Source: Streptococcus mitis
GTDB taxonomy: Bacteria; Bacillota; Bacilli; Lactobacillales; Streptococcaceae
Assembly (NCBI GenBank): GCA_001914195.1
Contig: MKYF01000026.1
Location: 1-64,000, forward strand
Direction: 5' to 3'
Length of the DNA: 64,000 nucleotides
Shown here piece after piece: positions 53,530-61,387 of the stretch. A model generated the notes under the pieces. That model was not told the origin of the DNA. It was given only the letters and a program-made list of their open reading frames with translations, and did no database searches. Made by a program: the position numbers and the translations under genes. The stretch's first letter is position 1; every line of letters starts with the position of its first letter.

Positions 53530-54388
53530 CTGAACCTCCATAATATGACAAACCTTTAACAGCTCTTTGGTAACGACTCACACCATAGTCACCAAAATCT
53601 GCACCTTGCTCTTCTTTGTAGACTGTCCATAGACTCCAAATAGCATCTTGCAAAATTTTATAGATTGCAATCTTTTCACGAGAGACAGGTGTTTGCTCAC
53701 TCTCATAGTGAGATAAGAAAGCTTCTTCCTCTTGACGAGTGAATTCAGACTCTAAAAAGAGGGCAGCCAAATCCCACATTGGATCGTTCATTGATGAATA
53801 TTCCCAGTCAATCAAATAAAGTCGTCCTTGAGGTGATTCGATAAAGTTTTCAGGCACCAAATCAATATGACAAGATTTTCTGTCAACACCTAAGTCAGCC
53901 AGTCTTTTCTCTAAGGAGAAGACTTCTTCTCGAACAGCTTCATAGTTGGTATAAGGGATTTTCTCTTCAATCAAGGATTCGTATTTTTTGATTTCTTCAA
54001 AAGGAGCAAATTCTCCTCTTAATTCCTTGCCAGAAGCATGAATGGTTTGTAATATTGGAGCAATTTTATCAAATTAGGTCTTGATTGACGTTGAATCAAG
54101 CGTAATCGCAGATTCGATATACTCATTTACTTTGATACCAGCTTCAATATCAAAAAGATAATTTTTTACATCTAAGTCTAAATCCTTTAGTAGTTCAAGA
54201 TTATACTTTTCATCTTGACGATTGATCAGCTTTTCTGTCCCTTTACCAAAGAACTTAACAATGTATTGCTTATTTGTTATTTTGACCAAATAGTTTTGAT
54301 TGGTCATTCCCCCCAGTTGTTCAACACTGAGGACTTCCTCTTCTTGACTAAGTAGGGAAGAAATTTTTTCTTTAATGATTTTCTCCAC
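53519..54388 (-). pseudogene. licA: Choline kinase licA interrupted by one stop codon
   Basis: The frame would encode 289 residues. It starts with the kinase N terminus (GGMTNQNYLVKI) but meets a TAA at codon 105, after the sequence DSTSIKT. The same frame then continues FDKIAPIL... through the catalytic HIDLVPENF and IDWEYSSMND motifs to a normal end, with no other lesion. Only one base therefore separates it from an intact choline kinase (probably AAA to TAA). Restart within the remainder would need a TTG and would lack the ATP-binding lobe. Sequencing error cannot be excluded. Confidence 0.88.
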
Positions 54389-54404
54389 AATTAACCTCCA
54401 GGAC

Positions 54405-55427
54405 TTATACTTCCCACTTAAACACGGTTTTAAAGGCTGTGTTTAAATCGGTTGCAAAGACACGGTGAATATCTTTAATTTCTCTTACAGGTTCTTCTAG
54501 ATAAAGAATATTTTTGAGACGATTGGCAAATTTCTTGACTTCCATCATTTGGATTGCATTTTCAAAATCAATGCGACCAGAACGAGAGGAACCAACCAAG
54601 AGCAAGCCCTTTTCTAAGGCATCGCGAGTATTGAGATTGACTTTATATTCGCTAACTCCCATCATGAGAATCGTTCCCTGAGGACGAATGTAGCGAATCA
54701 AGTCATTTATAGCTGGTCCAGTACCATCACCACCACAACACTCAAAAGCATGGTCAAAGGCCAAATCTTCAGGAATATTATCAGTAATATAGCATTCTTT
54801 GGCAAAAGAGAAGAGTTCCAATTTCTCCCAATGACGACCAATAACTACAATCTCTGCTTCTGGCAAAGTATAGTTGATAATATTGGCAACCACAAAAGCT
54901 AAACTTCCATCTCCGATAACGGCGATTCGGTCCCGCTTGCTATGAGCAAGGGTCAATAGACGATTCATAGCGTGCATGCCGACACTGACAAACTCTGTAA
55001 TGGCTGCAACCGTGTCTTCAATAGCATCATAAGCCACCACACGGTCTTTAGGGAGAGAAACAAACTCTCTCATAAAGCCATCAAATCCACTAGACAAGAA
55101 ATGGGTCCCTGTCATGTAGTTCTCATAGAATTCTTCATCACTCTGCATAGGAGGCTGATTAGGAATCATGACAACTTTTTGCCCAACCTCATAGGTTCCC
55201 GTAGGGTCAGAAATAACGGTTCCACATGACTCGTGAATCATTGCCATTGGAAGTTTTTTATTCAAAACCTTGGGATCACGTTTCCCTTGGTAATAACGCT
55301 GATCCGCATGACAGACCGCCATATAATTAGGACGGATAAGGATATGATTCTCTTGGTCAATAGCCTCTTCCTGATATTTGACATTGATAAACTTAGGCTT
55401 AGTTAGTTGATAAATTTGATTAATCAT
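54405..55427 (-). CDS. tarJ: Ribulose-5-phosphate reductase TarJ
   Basis: An alcohol-dehydrogenase-family enzyme of 340 residues that reduces ribulose 5-phosphate to ribitol 5-phosphate for teichoic-acid repeats. The GroES-like N terminus includes NYMAVCHADQRYYQG with the zinc-binding Cys, and the Rossmann segment IAVIGDGSLAFVVANI lies near residue 170. The ATG at 55427 is chosen; the longer frame from 55445 overlaps tarI. It lies 4 bases after the tarI stop. The gene is intact. Confidence 0.9.
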   Translation of the reverse strand: MINQIYQLTKPKFINVKYQEEAIDQENHILIRPNYMAVCHADQRYYQGKRDPKVLNKKLPMAMIHESCGTVISDPTGTYEVGQKVVMIPNQPPMQSDEEFYENYMTGTHFLSSGFDGFMREFVSLPKDRVVAYDAIEDTVAAITEFVSVGMHAMNRLLTLAHSKRDRIAVIGDGSLAFVVANIINYTLPEAEIVVIGRHWEKLELFSFAKECYITDNIPEDLAFDHAFECCGGDGTGPAINDLIRYIRPQGTILMMGVSEYKVNLNTRDALEKGLLLVGSSRSGRIDFENAIQMMEVKKFANRLKNILYLEEPVREIKDIHRVFATDLNTAFKTVFKWEV

Positions 55428-55431
55428 TTTA

Positions 55432-56139
55432 CTAGTCTTTCTCAATCATACTTTTTGCAATCTTCAAATCTGTTACGGTTGTAATCTTCAGATTTGAGTA
55501 TTCACCCTTGGCCAAGGCTACATCTTTTCCTTTAATGACAAAGATTTTACATGCATCTGTCAAGATTTTCTTCTCTTCATCAGAAAGAGATCCATAAAGG
55601 TCCATGAAGTCCTTGCAACGGAATGTTTGAGGTGTTTGTCCTTGATAAAGGTGAGCACGATTTGGAATATCTGTAATGAATTGACCATTGGTACTTTCAA
55701 CGATAGTATCAACCGCTTCTACCACTGTATCCACTGCGTCATGATTTTGAGCAAGTTTGATATTGTCCTGAATCATGCGAAGTGTAATAAATGGACGAAC
55801 AGAATCGTGGGTAACAACGATATCCTCTGGAGTAAGCGGACGATAAGCATCAATGGCTTCAATGATTTTCTCAATACTTGTATTGCGGTCAGCACCACCC
55901 TTTGTAATGATGATACGTTCCTTATGAAGAGGAAGATATTTATCTACAAGATCTTCTGCATGAGAAACCCAGTCTCCATGAACCCCAACTACAATTTTTT
56001 CAATACTTGGTTCCAAAACAAATTTTTCAATTGTATGAATCAAAATAGGTCGATCACCTAGCTCTAAAAATTGTTTTGGCAAGTTACTGATTCCCATGCG
56101 TGTGCCAGTTCCACCAGCAAGAATTCCTGCATAAATCAT
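55432..56139 (-). CDS. tarI: Ribitol-5-phosphate cytidylyltransferase TarI
   Basis: Forms CDP-ribitol from ribitol 5-phosphate and CTP, 235 residues. The IspD-like nucleotidyltransferase start AGILAGGTGTRMG with LPKQFLELG (about residues 20-28) and the VTHDSVRPF segment near residue 107 are intact. It is first in the operon tarI-tarJ-licA-licB-licC. A TGGTATAAT extended -10 (56181-56189) lies upstream on the minus strand. Confidence 0.93.
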   Translation of the reverse strand: MIYAGILAGGTGTRMGISNLPKQFLELGDRPILIHTIEKFVLEPSIEKIVVGVHGDWVSHAEDLVDKYLPLHKERIIITKGGADRNTSIEKIIEAIDAYRPLTPEDIVVTHDSVRPFITLRMIQDNIKLAQNHDAVDTVVEAVDTIVESTNGQFITDIPNRAHLYQGQTPQTFRCKDFMDLYGSLSDEEKKILTDACKIFVIKGKDVALAKGEYSNLKITTVTDLKIAKSMIEKD

Positions 56140-56180
56140 CTGTTTTCTCCTTTGTCTTACTAAAAAAACTTATTCTCTCT

Positions 56181-56189
56181 ATTATACCA
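56181..56189 (-). promoter_or_regulatory. Promoter of the tarI-tarJ-lic operon
   Basis: An extended -10 TGGTATAAT on the minus strand, 42 bases before the tarI ATG. No strong -35 box is visible; TTTCAT lies at roughly the right distance. Confidence 0.6.
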
Positions 56190-56472
56190 CAATCTAGTCC
56201 TATCATGAAAGAAATACCGACCCTCCCGTTCTAGAATAGAAGGTTTAAGGAGTTCTATTATTCAAAGAAACTAGTCCATTTCTAGTAATGACTAGGAATT
56301 CTGTAGTCATTACCAATAAATGGCTGTGAAATTTTAGAGTTCTTCAGAATAATATAGTTTCCTTAAAAAAACTTAAAATAAAACTTTGAGATTTCAAAGT
56401 GATTGCTTGACTTACTGCCCTTCATTTCTTATTAGCTAGCTTTATAATATAATGAAAAACGAGGTAAATTGA
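56190..56472. other. Intergenic region between tarI and tacF
   Basis: A 333-base gap (56140-56472) between divergent units. It contains the minus-strand tarI promoter, the long inverted repeat at 56276-56323 and, near 56443-56453, two overlapping TATAAT boxes that probably served tacF. A single TTTAAG (56243-56248) is present but lacks the second half of a CiaR site. I see no ORF or RNA gene here. Confidence 0.6.
56276..56323. repeat. Long inverted repeat upstream of tacF
   Basis: GTAATGACTA (56285-56294) and TAGTCATTAC (56304-56313) are perfectly complementary around GGAATTCTG, and outer CCATTT/AAATGG arms extend the dyad. No T-run follows on either strand. It could be an operator or an mRNA hairpin; I cannot decide which. 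Confidence 0.7.
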
Positions 56473-56710
56473 ATGAAAAGTATAAAATTAAATGCTCTAT
56501 CTTACATGGGAATTCATGTCTTAAATTTTATTTTTCCCATCTTAACTGGTACCTACATCGCGCGTGTCTTGGACCGAACTGACTATGGTTACTTCAACTC
56601 AGTCGACACTATTTTGTCATTTTTCTTGCCCTTTGTGACTTATGGGGTCTATAACTACGGTTTACGAACCATCAGTAATGTCAAGGATAACAAAAAAGAT
56701 CTGAATAGAA
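56473..56710 (+). pseudogene. tacF: Teichoic-acid flippase gene tacF, truncated by an IS element
   Basis: The first ~79 codons match the N terminus of the TacF/RfbX-type flippase (MKSIKLNALSYMGI, RVLDRTDYGYFNSVDT, FVTYGVYNYGLR). The frame is cut at 56710 by the end of an IS3-family element and closes two or three codons into it at a TGA. Full TacF is about 490 residues with roughly 14 membrane segments, so only the first two remain. The missing 3' part does not reappear on the other side of the IS. An AACGAGG ribosome site precedes the ATG. In pneumococcus tacF is essential because it exports choline-bearing precursors. Confidence 0.9.
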
Positions 56711-56741
56711 TGTACTGACCCCAAAAAGTTAGACAATTAAT

Positions 56742-57576
56742 TTATCCGAAGGATTTAGTTCTGTATTGCACAGGGCTAAGTCCTTTTAGTTTTACCTTAA
56801 TTCGTTTATTGTTGTAGTAATCAATATAGTCTACAATAGCTTGTTCCAATTGCTTAAGCGACTGAAATGACTTCTCATAACCATAAAACATCTCCGATTT
56901 CAGAATACCAAAGAAGGACTCCATCATACCGTTGTCTGGGCTGTTACCCTTACGTGACATGGATGCTTGAATTCCCTTACTCTCTAGGAAGCGATGATAA
57001 GAATCGTGTTGGTATTGCCAACCTTGGTCACTATGGAGAATCGTATTCTCGTAGTGCTTCTCTGTGAATGCCTGTTCCAACATTGTTTTTACTTGTTCTA
57101 AGTTGGGTGAAGTTGAAAGATTATAGGCGATAATTTCGCTATTAAAGCCATCTAAAAACTGGTGATAAGTAAAGCTTTTTGGTACTTGCTGGAATGGCAA
57201 ATTCTGTCACATCTGTGTAGCACTTTTCCATTGTTTTAGAGCCTTCAAATTGACGTTGAATGAGATTCTCTGCCTTCTTGCCAACATCTCCTTTATGAGA
57301 AGAATATTTTCGTTTCTGTCGCATTTTAGCTTGTAAATTGAGTACTTTCATCAAGCGTTGAACTCTTTTCTGATTTACCAGATAACCACGATTTCTTAGT
57401 TCTAAATGAACCCGGCGATAACCATAATTTCCCTTATGTTCGATAAAAATGGATTGAATTTCAGCTTTAAGCTCTTGGTCCTTATCTAGTTTATCTAGCT
57501 GTTTCAAGTGATAGTAGTAGGTCGAACGAGCTAGTTTAATGGCTTTTAGAAGAATATCTAACGAAAACTCAGTCAT
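56742..57576 (-). pseudogene. IS3-family transposase OrfB with a frameshift
   Basis: The catalytic half of the transposase. Its first part (to about residue 139) ends ...KKLYLSPV and then runs into FRWL and a stop. The rest continues in another frame from LDGFNSEII to ...SPVQYRTKSFG. One extra base in the A-run at 57154-57158 (T-run on the coding strand) explains the shift. The DDE residues are split: the first D in CYTDVTEF lies before the break, while D in HSDQGWQY and E in NGMMESFFG lie after it. Normally it would be read as an OrfAB fusion by -1 slippage. Confidence 0.88.
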
Positions 57577-58091
57577 TAATTCTTGAACAATTTCTGTCTT
57601 TCTTCTTTCTCTTTTTCCTCCTTCAATCGGAGTTCTCTTAACTTTTTTAGAATGGCATTCTCCGCTCTCAAGTACTCATTTTCTGCTTGAAGACGTTCTA
57701 ATTCTGTCCTCTCTTCAGGTCTCGTTTTTGGCTTACGTCCCATTTTAGGTACTCTCCCTCTTGTTTTCTCAACAATAGTATACCCGTTTTTCTTGTATTG
57801 TGCTAGCCAATTAAGAAGTATCGTACGACTTGGGAGGCCGTATTCAAGAGAAACTCTATCTTTAGTCCAGCCTTCATGTAAGACTTTATGAATCATTTCT
57901 TGTTTTAAATCAGGAGAATAGTAACGATTTTTTCCTTTTTTGACGAACTCTATTCCGTAACGATCAATCAATTTAATCATGTACCTAATATTAGAATTGT
58001 TTATCCCAAATTTATTTGAAAGTTTCTCTAATCTATATCCTTGTTTTCTAAGTTCATAGACCTGAACTTTATCATCATAAGTTAATTTCAT
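57576..58091 (-). CDS. IS3-family transposase OrfA
   Basis: A 171-residue DNA-binding half with two helix-turn-helix domains (residues 1-50 and 60-110) and a C-terminal leucine-zipper-like coiled coil (ELERLQAENEYLRAENAILKKL). Near its 3' end an A-rich heptamer in GAGGAAAAAGAG is followed by an open -1 frame that runs RKTEIVQELMTEFS into OrfB. This is the usual site for programmed -1 frameshifting that makes the full transposase. Its stop overlaps the OrfB ATG (TAATG). It is intact. Confidence 0.88.
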   Translation of the reverse strand: MKLTYDDKVQVYELRKQGYRLEKLSNKFGINNSNIRYMIKLIDRYGIEFVKKGKNRYYSPDLKQEMIHKVLHEGWTKDRVSLEYGLPSRTILLNWLAQYKKNGYTIVEKTRGRVPKMGRKPKTRPEERTELERLQAENEYLRAENAILKKLRELRLKEEKEKEERQKLFKN

Positions 58092-58099
58092 AATAAAAA

Positions 58100-58139
58100 C
58101 ACCCCAAAAGTTAGATTTTTCTGTCTAACTTTTGGGGTG
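58100..58139 (-). promoter_or_regulatory. IS-end hairpin covering the orfA ribosome site
   Basis: CACCCCAAAAGTTAGA and TCTAACTTTTGGGGTG form a perfect 16-bp stem with an 8-base loop. The right arm contains GGGGTG, the orfA ribosome site, 8 bases before its ATG. Transcripts entering from outside would fold it and block translation, whereas transcripts starting inside the element would lack the left arm. Confidence 0.72.
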
Positions 58140-58203
58140 CAGTTCATATTATGCGTTTTTAATTTTTCTTCAATCTATTACAATAGATAGAGAACTCAAT
58201 TTC

Positions 58204-59073
58204 TTATAGATAAAGGAATTTGAAAATAGCTACTGCCGCAATTGCTGCTGCGATCGGTGCTACTACTGGTACCCAAGAATACCACCATTTTGAATCGCCT
58301 TTGTGCTCACCAAGAACTGATTTTGGAAGGAAAGCATGAAGGAGACGTGGTCCCAAGTCACGAGCAGGGTTCAAGGCAGGTCCTGTAGGTCCACCAAGTG
58401 ATGTTACCAAGGCCATAACAAGGAATCCAAGTGCCAAGTGAGCTACTGAAAGTCCTGAAGCAGTATGTGGTGCTACTTGGGCTTTGATTGCTAAATCAGA
58501 AAAATCAACATTTTGACCTGCTTGACTAGCCATTTGTTTCATGTATTGAAGCACTTCAGAACCAAAGAAGTTTTTAGTCATTCCAAGGGCTGCAAAGAAA
58601 AGAACAAATGATCCAACAAACTCATTTACAAAACCATTAACAGTTGCTGCAAAATGTGATTCTTTTGTACCATTATCCAAACTTGAAATTGTTGAGAAAG
58701 TACCCAAAATGTTGTTTGGATTTTCAGTTTTCAAGTAGTATGGGCGGTGTGTTGCCACAACCAAGGCTTGACCAAAGATAGCACCCAAAACTTGTGCGAT
58801 GATATAAGGCGCAACTTGAGCCCAAGGGAAAAGACCGCTGATTGCAAGTCCAAGAGTGAAGGCTGGGTTGATGTGGTTACCAGATACGTTACCAAACATC
58901 AAGGCTGGGATCATAACCCCCATACCATAACCAACAGCGATAACGATCCAGCCACTTTGGTGACCTTTCGTACCTTTAAGTTCAACGTTGGCAACTGCAC
59001 CATTTCCAAGAATGATCAAAATAGCAGTTCCCAAAAATTCAGTGGCATATTTAATTGCCCATGTGAAATCCAT
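58204..59073 (-). CDS. Aquaporin/glycerol facilitator (lactococcal Gla type)
   Basis: A 289-residue MIP-family channel with six membrane segments. Both selectivity motifs are present: the first NPA in NHINPAFTLG near residue 69 and the second in GPALNPARDLGPR near residue 234, the latter with the Asp typical of glycerol-passing channels. A ~70-residue insertion (about residues 110-180) between helices 3 and 4 matches the dual water/glycerol channel type. It ends 58 bases from the IS right end. A GGAGAAT ribosome site precedes the ATG. Confidence 0.9.
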   Translation of the reverse strand: MDFTWAIKYATEFLGTAILIILGNGAVANVELKGTKGHQSGWIVIAVGYGMGVMIPALMFGNVSGNHINPAFTLGLAISGLFPWAQVAPYIIAQVLGAIFGQALVVATHRPYYLKTENPNNILGTFSTISSLDNGTKESHFAATVNGFVNEFVGSFVLFFAALGMTKNFFGSEVLQYMKQMASQAGQNVDFSDLAIKAQVAPHTASGLSVAHLALGFLVMALVTSLGGPTGPALNPARDLGPRLLHAFLPKSVLGEHKGDSKWWYSWVPVVAPIAAAIAAVAIFKFLYL

Positions 59074-59390
59074 TTGATAGATTCTCCTTAAAATTTTTTA
59101 GACAATCCTTATTCTATCAATTTTTACATCTTTTAGCAACTACTTTCCCGAAAGATTGTGGCAGAAAACGGTTCCAAAACTTATAAACTAATCTTTGTTT
59201 TCAAGATATCCCCAGTTCATTATGTTATCTACGCTAATCTGATGCTTTTATGTCAATTACTCCTGATACATAGTATAGGGAATAAGAAGTATCTTTCCCC
59301 ATTCACCAATCAGAGTTTTGCTATGAAAACAAAACTCTATCCTTCTAATGAAACAATCTTAACCTGATTTACATAAAAATTCTCGTCACA
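59074..59390. other. Gap between aquaporin and the broken MgtC-type gene
   Basis: The left part carries the probable aquaporin promoter (TAGAAT-type -10 on the minus strand near 59115). An inverted repeat of AGAGTTTTG and CAAAACTCT lies at 59313-59339. A 69-codon plus-strand frame at 59158-59367 lacks a ribosome site and any family resemblance; I treat it as chance. Nothing else is visible. Confidence 0.55.
59313..59339. repeat. Perfect 9-bp inverted repeat
   Basis: AGAGTTTTG and CAAAACTCT flank a 9-base spacer in the gap between the aquaporin gene and the MgtC-type pseudogene. No T-run makes it a convincing terminator. Confidence 0.55.
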
Positions 59391-60004
59391 TTACCATAAA
59401 ACCTCAGCCATATTTTTGTAAGAAATAGACTTATCATGATTTGCTCTAATCGTAAGATTATAACCACTTTCATTCCTATCCATGTCAATATTTAGATTGT
59501 AAAATCCCTTCTGTTCAATGAGAATATTCAAGGTATCTATTGAAGGTTTATTGGTTACAAATCCAGTCATTCTGATATGATAATGGGTATCGATTTTCAA
59601 AAATTTGGAGCTACTTTTCTGAACAGAGACGACAATAAGCCTAGAAAAGCAAAACCTGCTCCAATCGCCATCCCAATACCTGCAGTTACCCAAATACCAA
59701 CTGCTGTGGTGATACCACTGATTTTTTTATCCCTCATGAAAATAATACCACCGCCAATGAAACTAATTCCACTGACAATTTGGGCCGCAACCCTAGAAGT
59801 ATCATAATTAGGCGTATCCAAGAAAGCTTCTTTTGATAAAATCATCATTAAAGTTGCAGTTAAGGCAACCAAAATATGAGTCTTTCTCCCAGCCTACTTG
59901 TGCTTAGATTTTCTTTCATAGCCAATGATAAAACCAGAAAAACAAGACAATAAAATGAGAATAATATGTCGGACTTCAATCGGTAGAGCTATCGTATCAA
60001 GCAT
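59391..60004 (-). pseudogene. MgtC/SapB family membrane protein, broken
   Basis: The minus strand starts with GGAGGGAAATA and an ATG, giving MLDTIALPIEVRHIILILLSCFSGFIIGYERKSKHK, the usual MgtC N terminus. A TAG then interrupts the frame at codon 37. The frame continues GRKTHILVALTATL... with the family stretch ISGITTAVGIWVTAGIGMAIGAG. It shifts frame near 59630-59650 before the soluble C-terminal domain (VVSVQKSSSKFL...KNMAEVLW). One nonsense change and one frameshift make it a clear pseudogene. Intact relatives help bacteria survive low magnesium or inside phagocytes. Confidence 0.87.
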
Positions 60005-60099
60005 TATTTCCCTCCTCTATTACTCATAATTTTATATTATAATCCTAGTTGAAACTTTTTTCAAGAGAATATATTAGTTGAAAATTGTCCTTTTTAAAA

Positions 60100-60140
60100 C
60101 AAAAAACCGCAGTTATCTTCTAGTAATAACTTGCAGTTTT
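60100..60140 (-). terminator. Terminator after the TPR protein gene
   Basis: AAAACTGCAAGTTAT and ATAACTGCGGTTTT pair with a bulge and a wobble around TACTAGAAG, followed by more T on the minus strand. It lies 18 bases after the gene. Confidence 0.82.
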
Positions 60141-60157
60141 CTGTAACTAATGGATTC

Positions 60158-61387
60158 TTACAATCTCTCAATCAATTCTTGCATTTGCACATCATCTGGA
60201 ACTAATTTTAAGTAAGCTTGGGCATTAACTTTTGCTTCTTCAAAGTAGCCCAATTCACGCAAGAGATAAATATAGTGTTCCAAAAACTCTGGATTATCCT
60301 TCAAATCTCCTGCCAATTCTTGATAAAGCTCATAGGCAGAATCCAAATCGTCCATTTCTTGATAGGAACGAGCAATCAACCACTTGGTCAAGAGATTTTC
60401 TGGCTCCTCACTTTGCAAGTCTAGAATATCCTCATAACGCTCCTGCTCCAGATAAATAGTAGCTAGACGGAGTAAGATTTCTTCCGTATCCTCAGCATCT
60501 TCTTTTGCAGTAAGGAGATAATTTTCTGCACCACTAGCATCATGCAATTCATAAGAAAATTGTGAAGCAGCCAGTAAGAGACGAGTTTCAAAGGGATTTT
60601 TCTCCAAGCCTTGCTTAGCAATACGCAGAGCTTCTTGAACTTGATGTTCCTTATGTAAGGCCTGACTGTAACCATACTCATAGCCTTCAAAATCAGGTGA
60701 AATGGTATCAAGTTGCTTAAAGTAGAGAACAGCTTTTTGATATTCTTCTTGATCAAAGTAAAGACTGGCTAACTCAAAAGCTGTTAAATCATCATATTCT
60801 AACTCCAGGGCTTTTTCTAAAAACTCTGTAGCCGTTTCAAATTTCCCTAACTGGGCATAGGCAAAGCCAATTCGTTGATAGGTAGAAATACCCGTTTGTT
60901 CATAAATCGAGCGATTATCTAACTGGGCATAGCCTTGAATAGCTTCTTGGTAATTTTCCAACTCACTATCCAACTCTGCTAAGCCCAATATCAAGAGAGG
61001 ATCCTCTGAGTAGCTCAAGGCTTCCAGCAATTTCTCACGCGCTACATCTGTCAAACCTTCCAACTGGTAAAGGTCTGCCTTCAGAGCCAAAGCCGAAATA
61101 TACCAGTCACTGTCAGCTTGGATTTCCTCAAGATAAGCAAAGGCTTCTTCGATTTGACCATCCTCGCTAGCAATAGCTGCTAGATTAAGATTAACCTCTG
61201 GAAAATCCTCTATGATTTTCAGGTAAATTTCCTTGGCCTGAGGATAGAAACCAATTCCTTCTAGATAAGTCGCTAATTCATACAGAAGGTCACTTGGATC
61301 ATTTTCTAAAGCTTTAACGAAATAGTGCTCTGCCTTAACTAAATCTTGCTCCTCCAAAGCCTGTAACATCTGTTGACTATTGTTCAC
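60158..61387 (-). CDS. Tetratricopeptide-repeat protein
   Basis: A 409-residue acidic cytosolic protein made almost wholly of TPR helices. At least nine to ten repeats can be followed, for example AFAQLGKFETATEFLEKALEL-type patterns of A, G, Y and L at the consensus positions. There is no signal peptide or catalytic motif, so a scaffold or chaperone role is likely. Its start overlaps the AI-2E-family gene by 11 bases, so the two are co-translated. A shared role at the membrane is possible but unproven. Confidence 0.85.
   Translation of the reverse strand: MNNSQQMLQALEEQDLVKAEHYFVKALENDPSDLLYELATYLEGIGFYPQAKEIYLKIIEDFPEVNLNLAAIASEDGQIEEAFAYLEEIQADSDWYISALALKADLYQLEGLTDVAREKLLEALSYSEDPLLILGLAELDSELENYQEAIQGYAQLDNRSIYEQTGISTYQRIGFAYAQLGKFETATEFLEKALELEYDDLTAFELASLYFDQEEYQKAVLYFKQLDTISPDFEGYEYGYSQALHKEHQVQEALRIAKQGLEKNPFETRLLLAASQFSYELHDASGAENYLLTAKEDAEDTEEILLRLATIYLEQERYEDILDLQSEEPENLLTKWLIARSYQEMDDLDSAYELYQELAGDLKDNPEFLEHYIYLLRELGYFEEAKVNAQAYLKLVPDDVQMQELIERL

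Larger units (their letters stand above)
56711..58146 (-). mobile_element. IS3-family insertion sequence (IS150-like)
   Basis: About 1.44 kb bounded by imperfect terminal inverted repeats: TGTACTGACCCCAAAAAG at the left end and, read inward, TGAACTGCACCCCAAAAG at the right, both continuing to GTTAGACA. It carries two overlapping transposase frames on the minus strand. Flanks (AATAGAA and TATTATG) show no matching target duplication. The left edge lies within tacF and the right flank is an unrelated aquaporin region. The transposase has a frameshift, so this copy is probably inactive. Confidence 0.88.

Noticed and set aside
53519..53974. Independent 151-codon gene with a TTG start inside licA
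   Set aside because: It is simply the 3' part of licA in the same frame after one stop codon and has no ribosome site.
56243..56248. CiaR site upstream of the tar/lic genes
   Set aside because: Only one TTTAAG half is present; the second half at a 5-base distance is missing.
59158..59367. 69-codon plus-strand ORF between the aquaporin and MgtC-type genes
   Set aside because: No ribosome site, no family-like pattern, and it overlaps promoter-like sequence. Probably chance.
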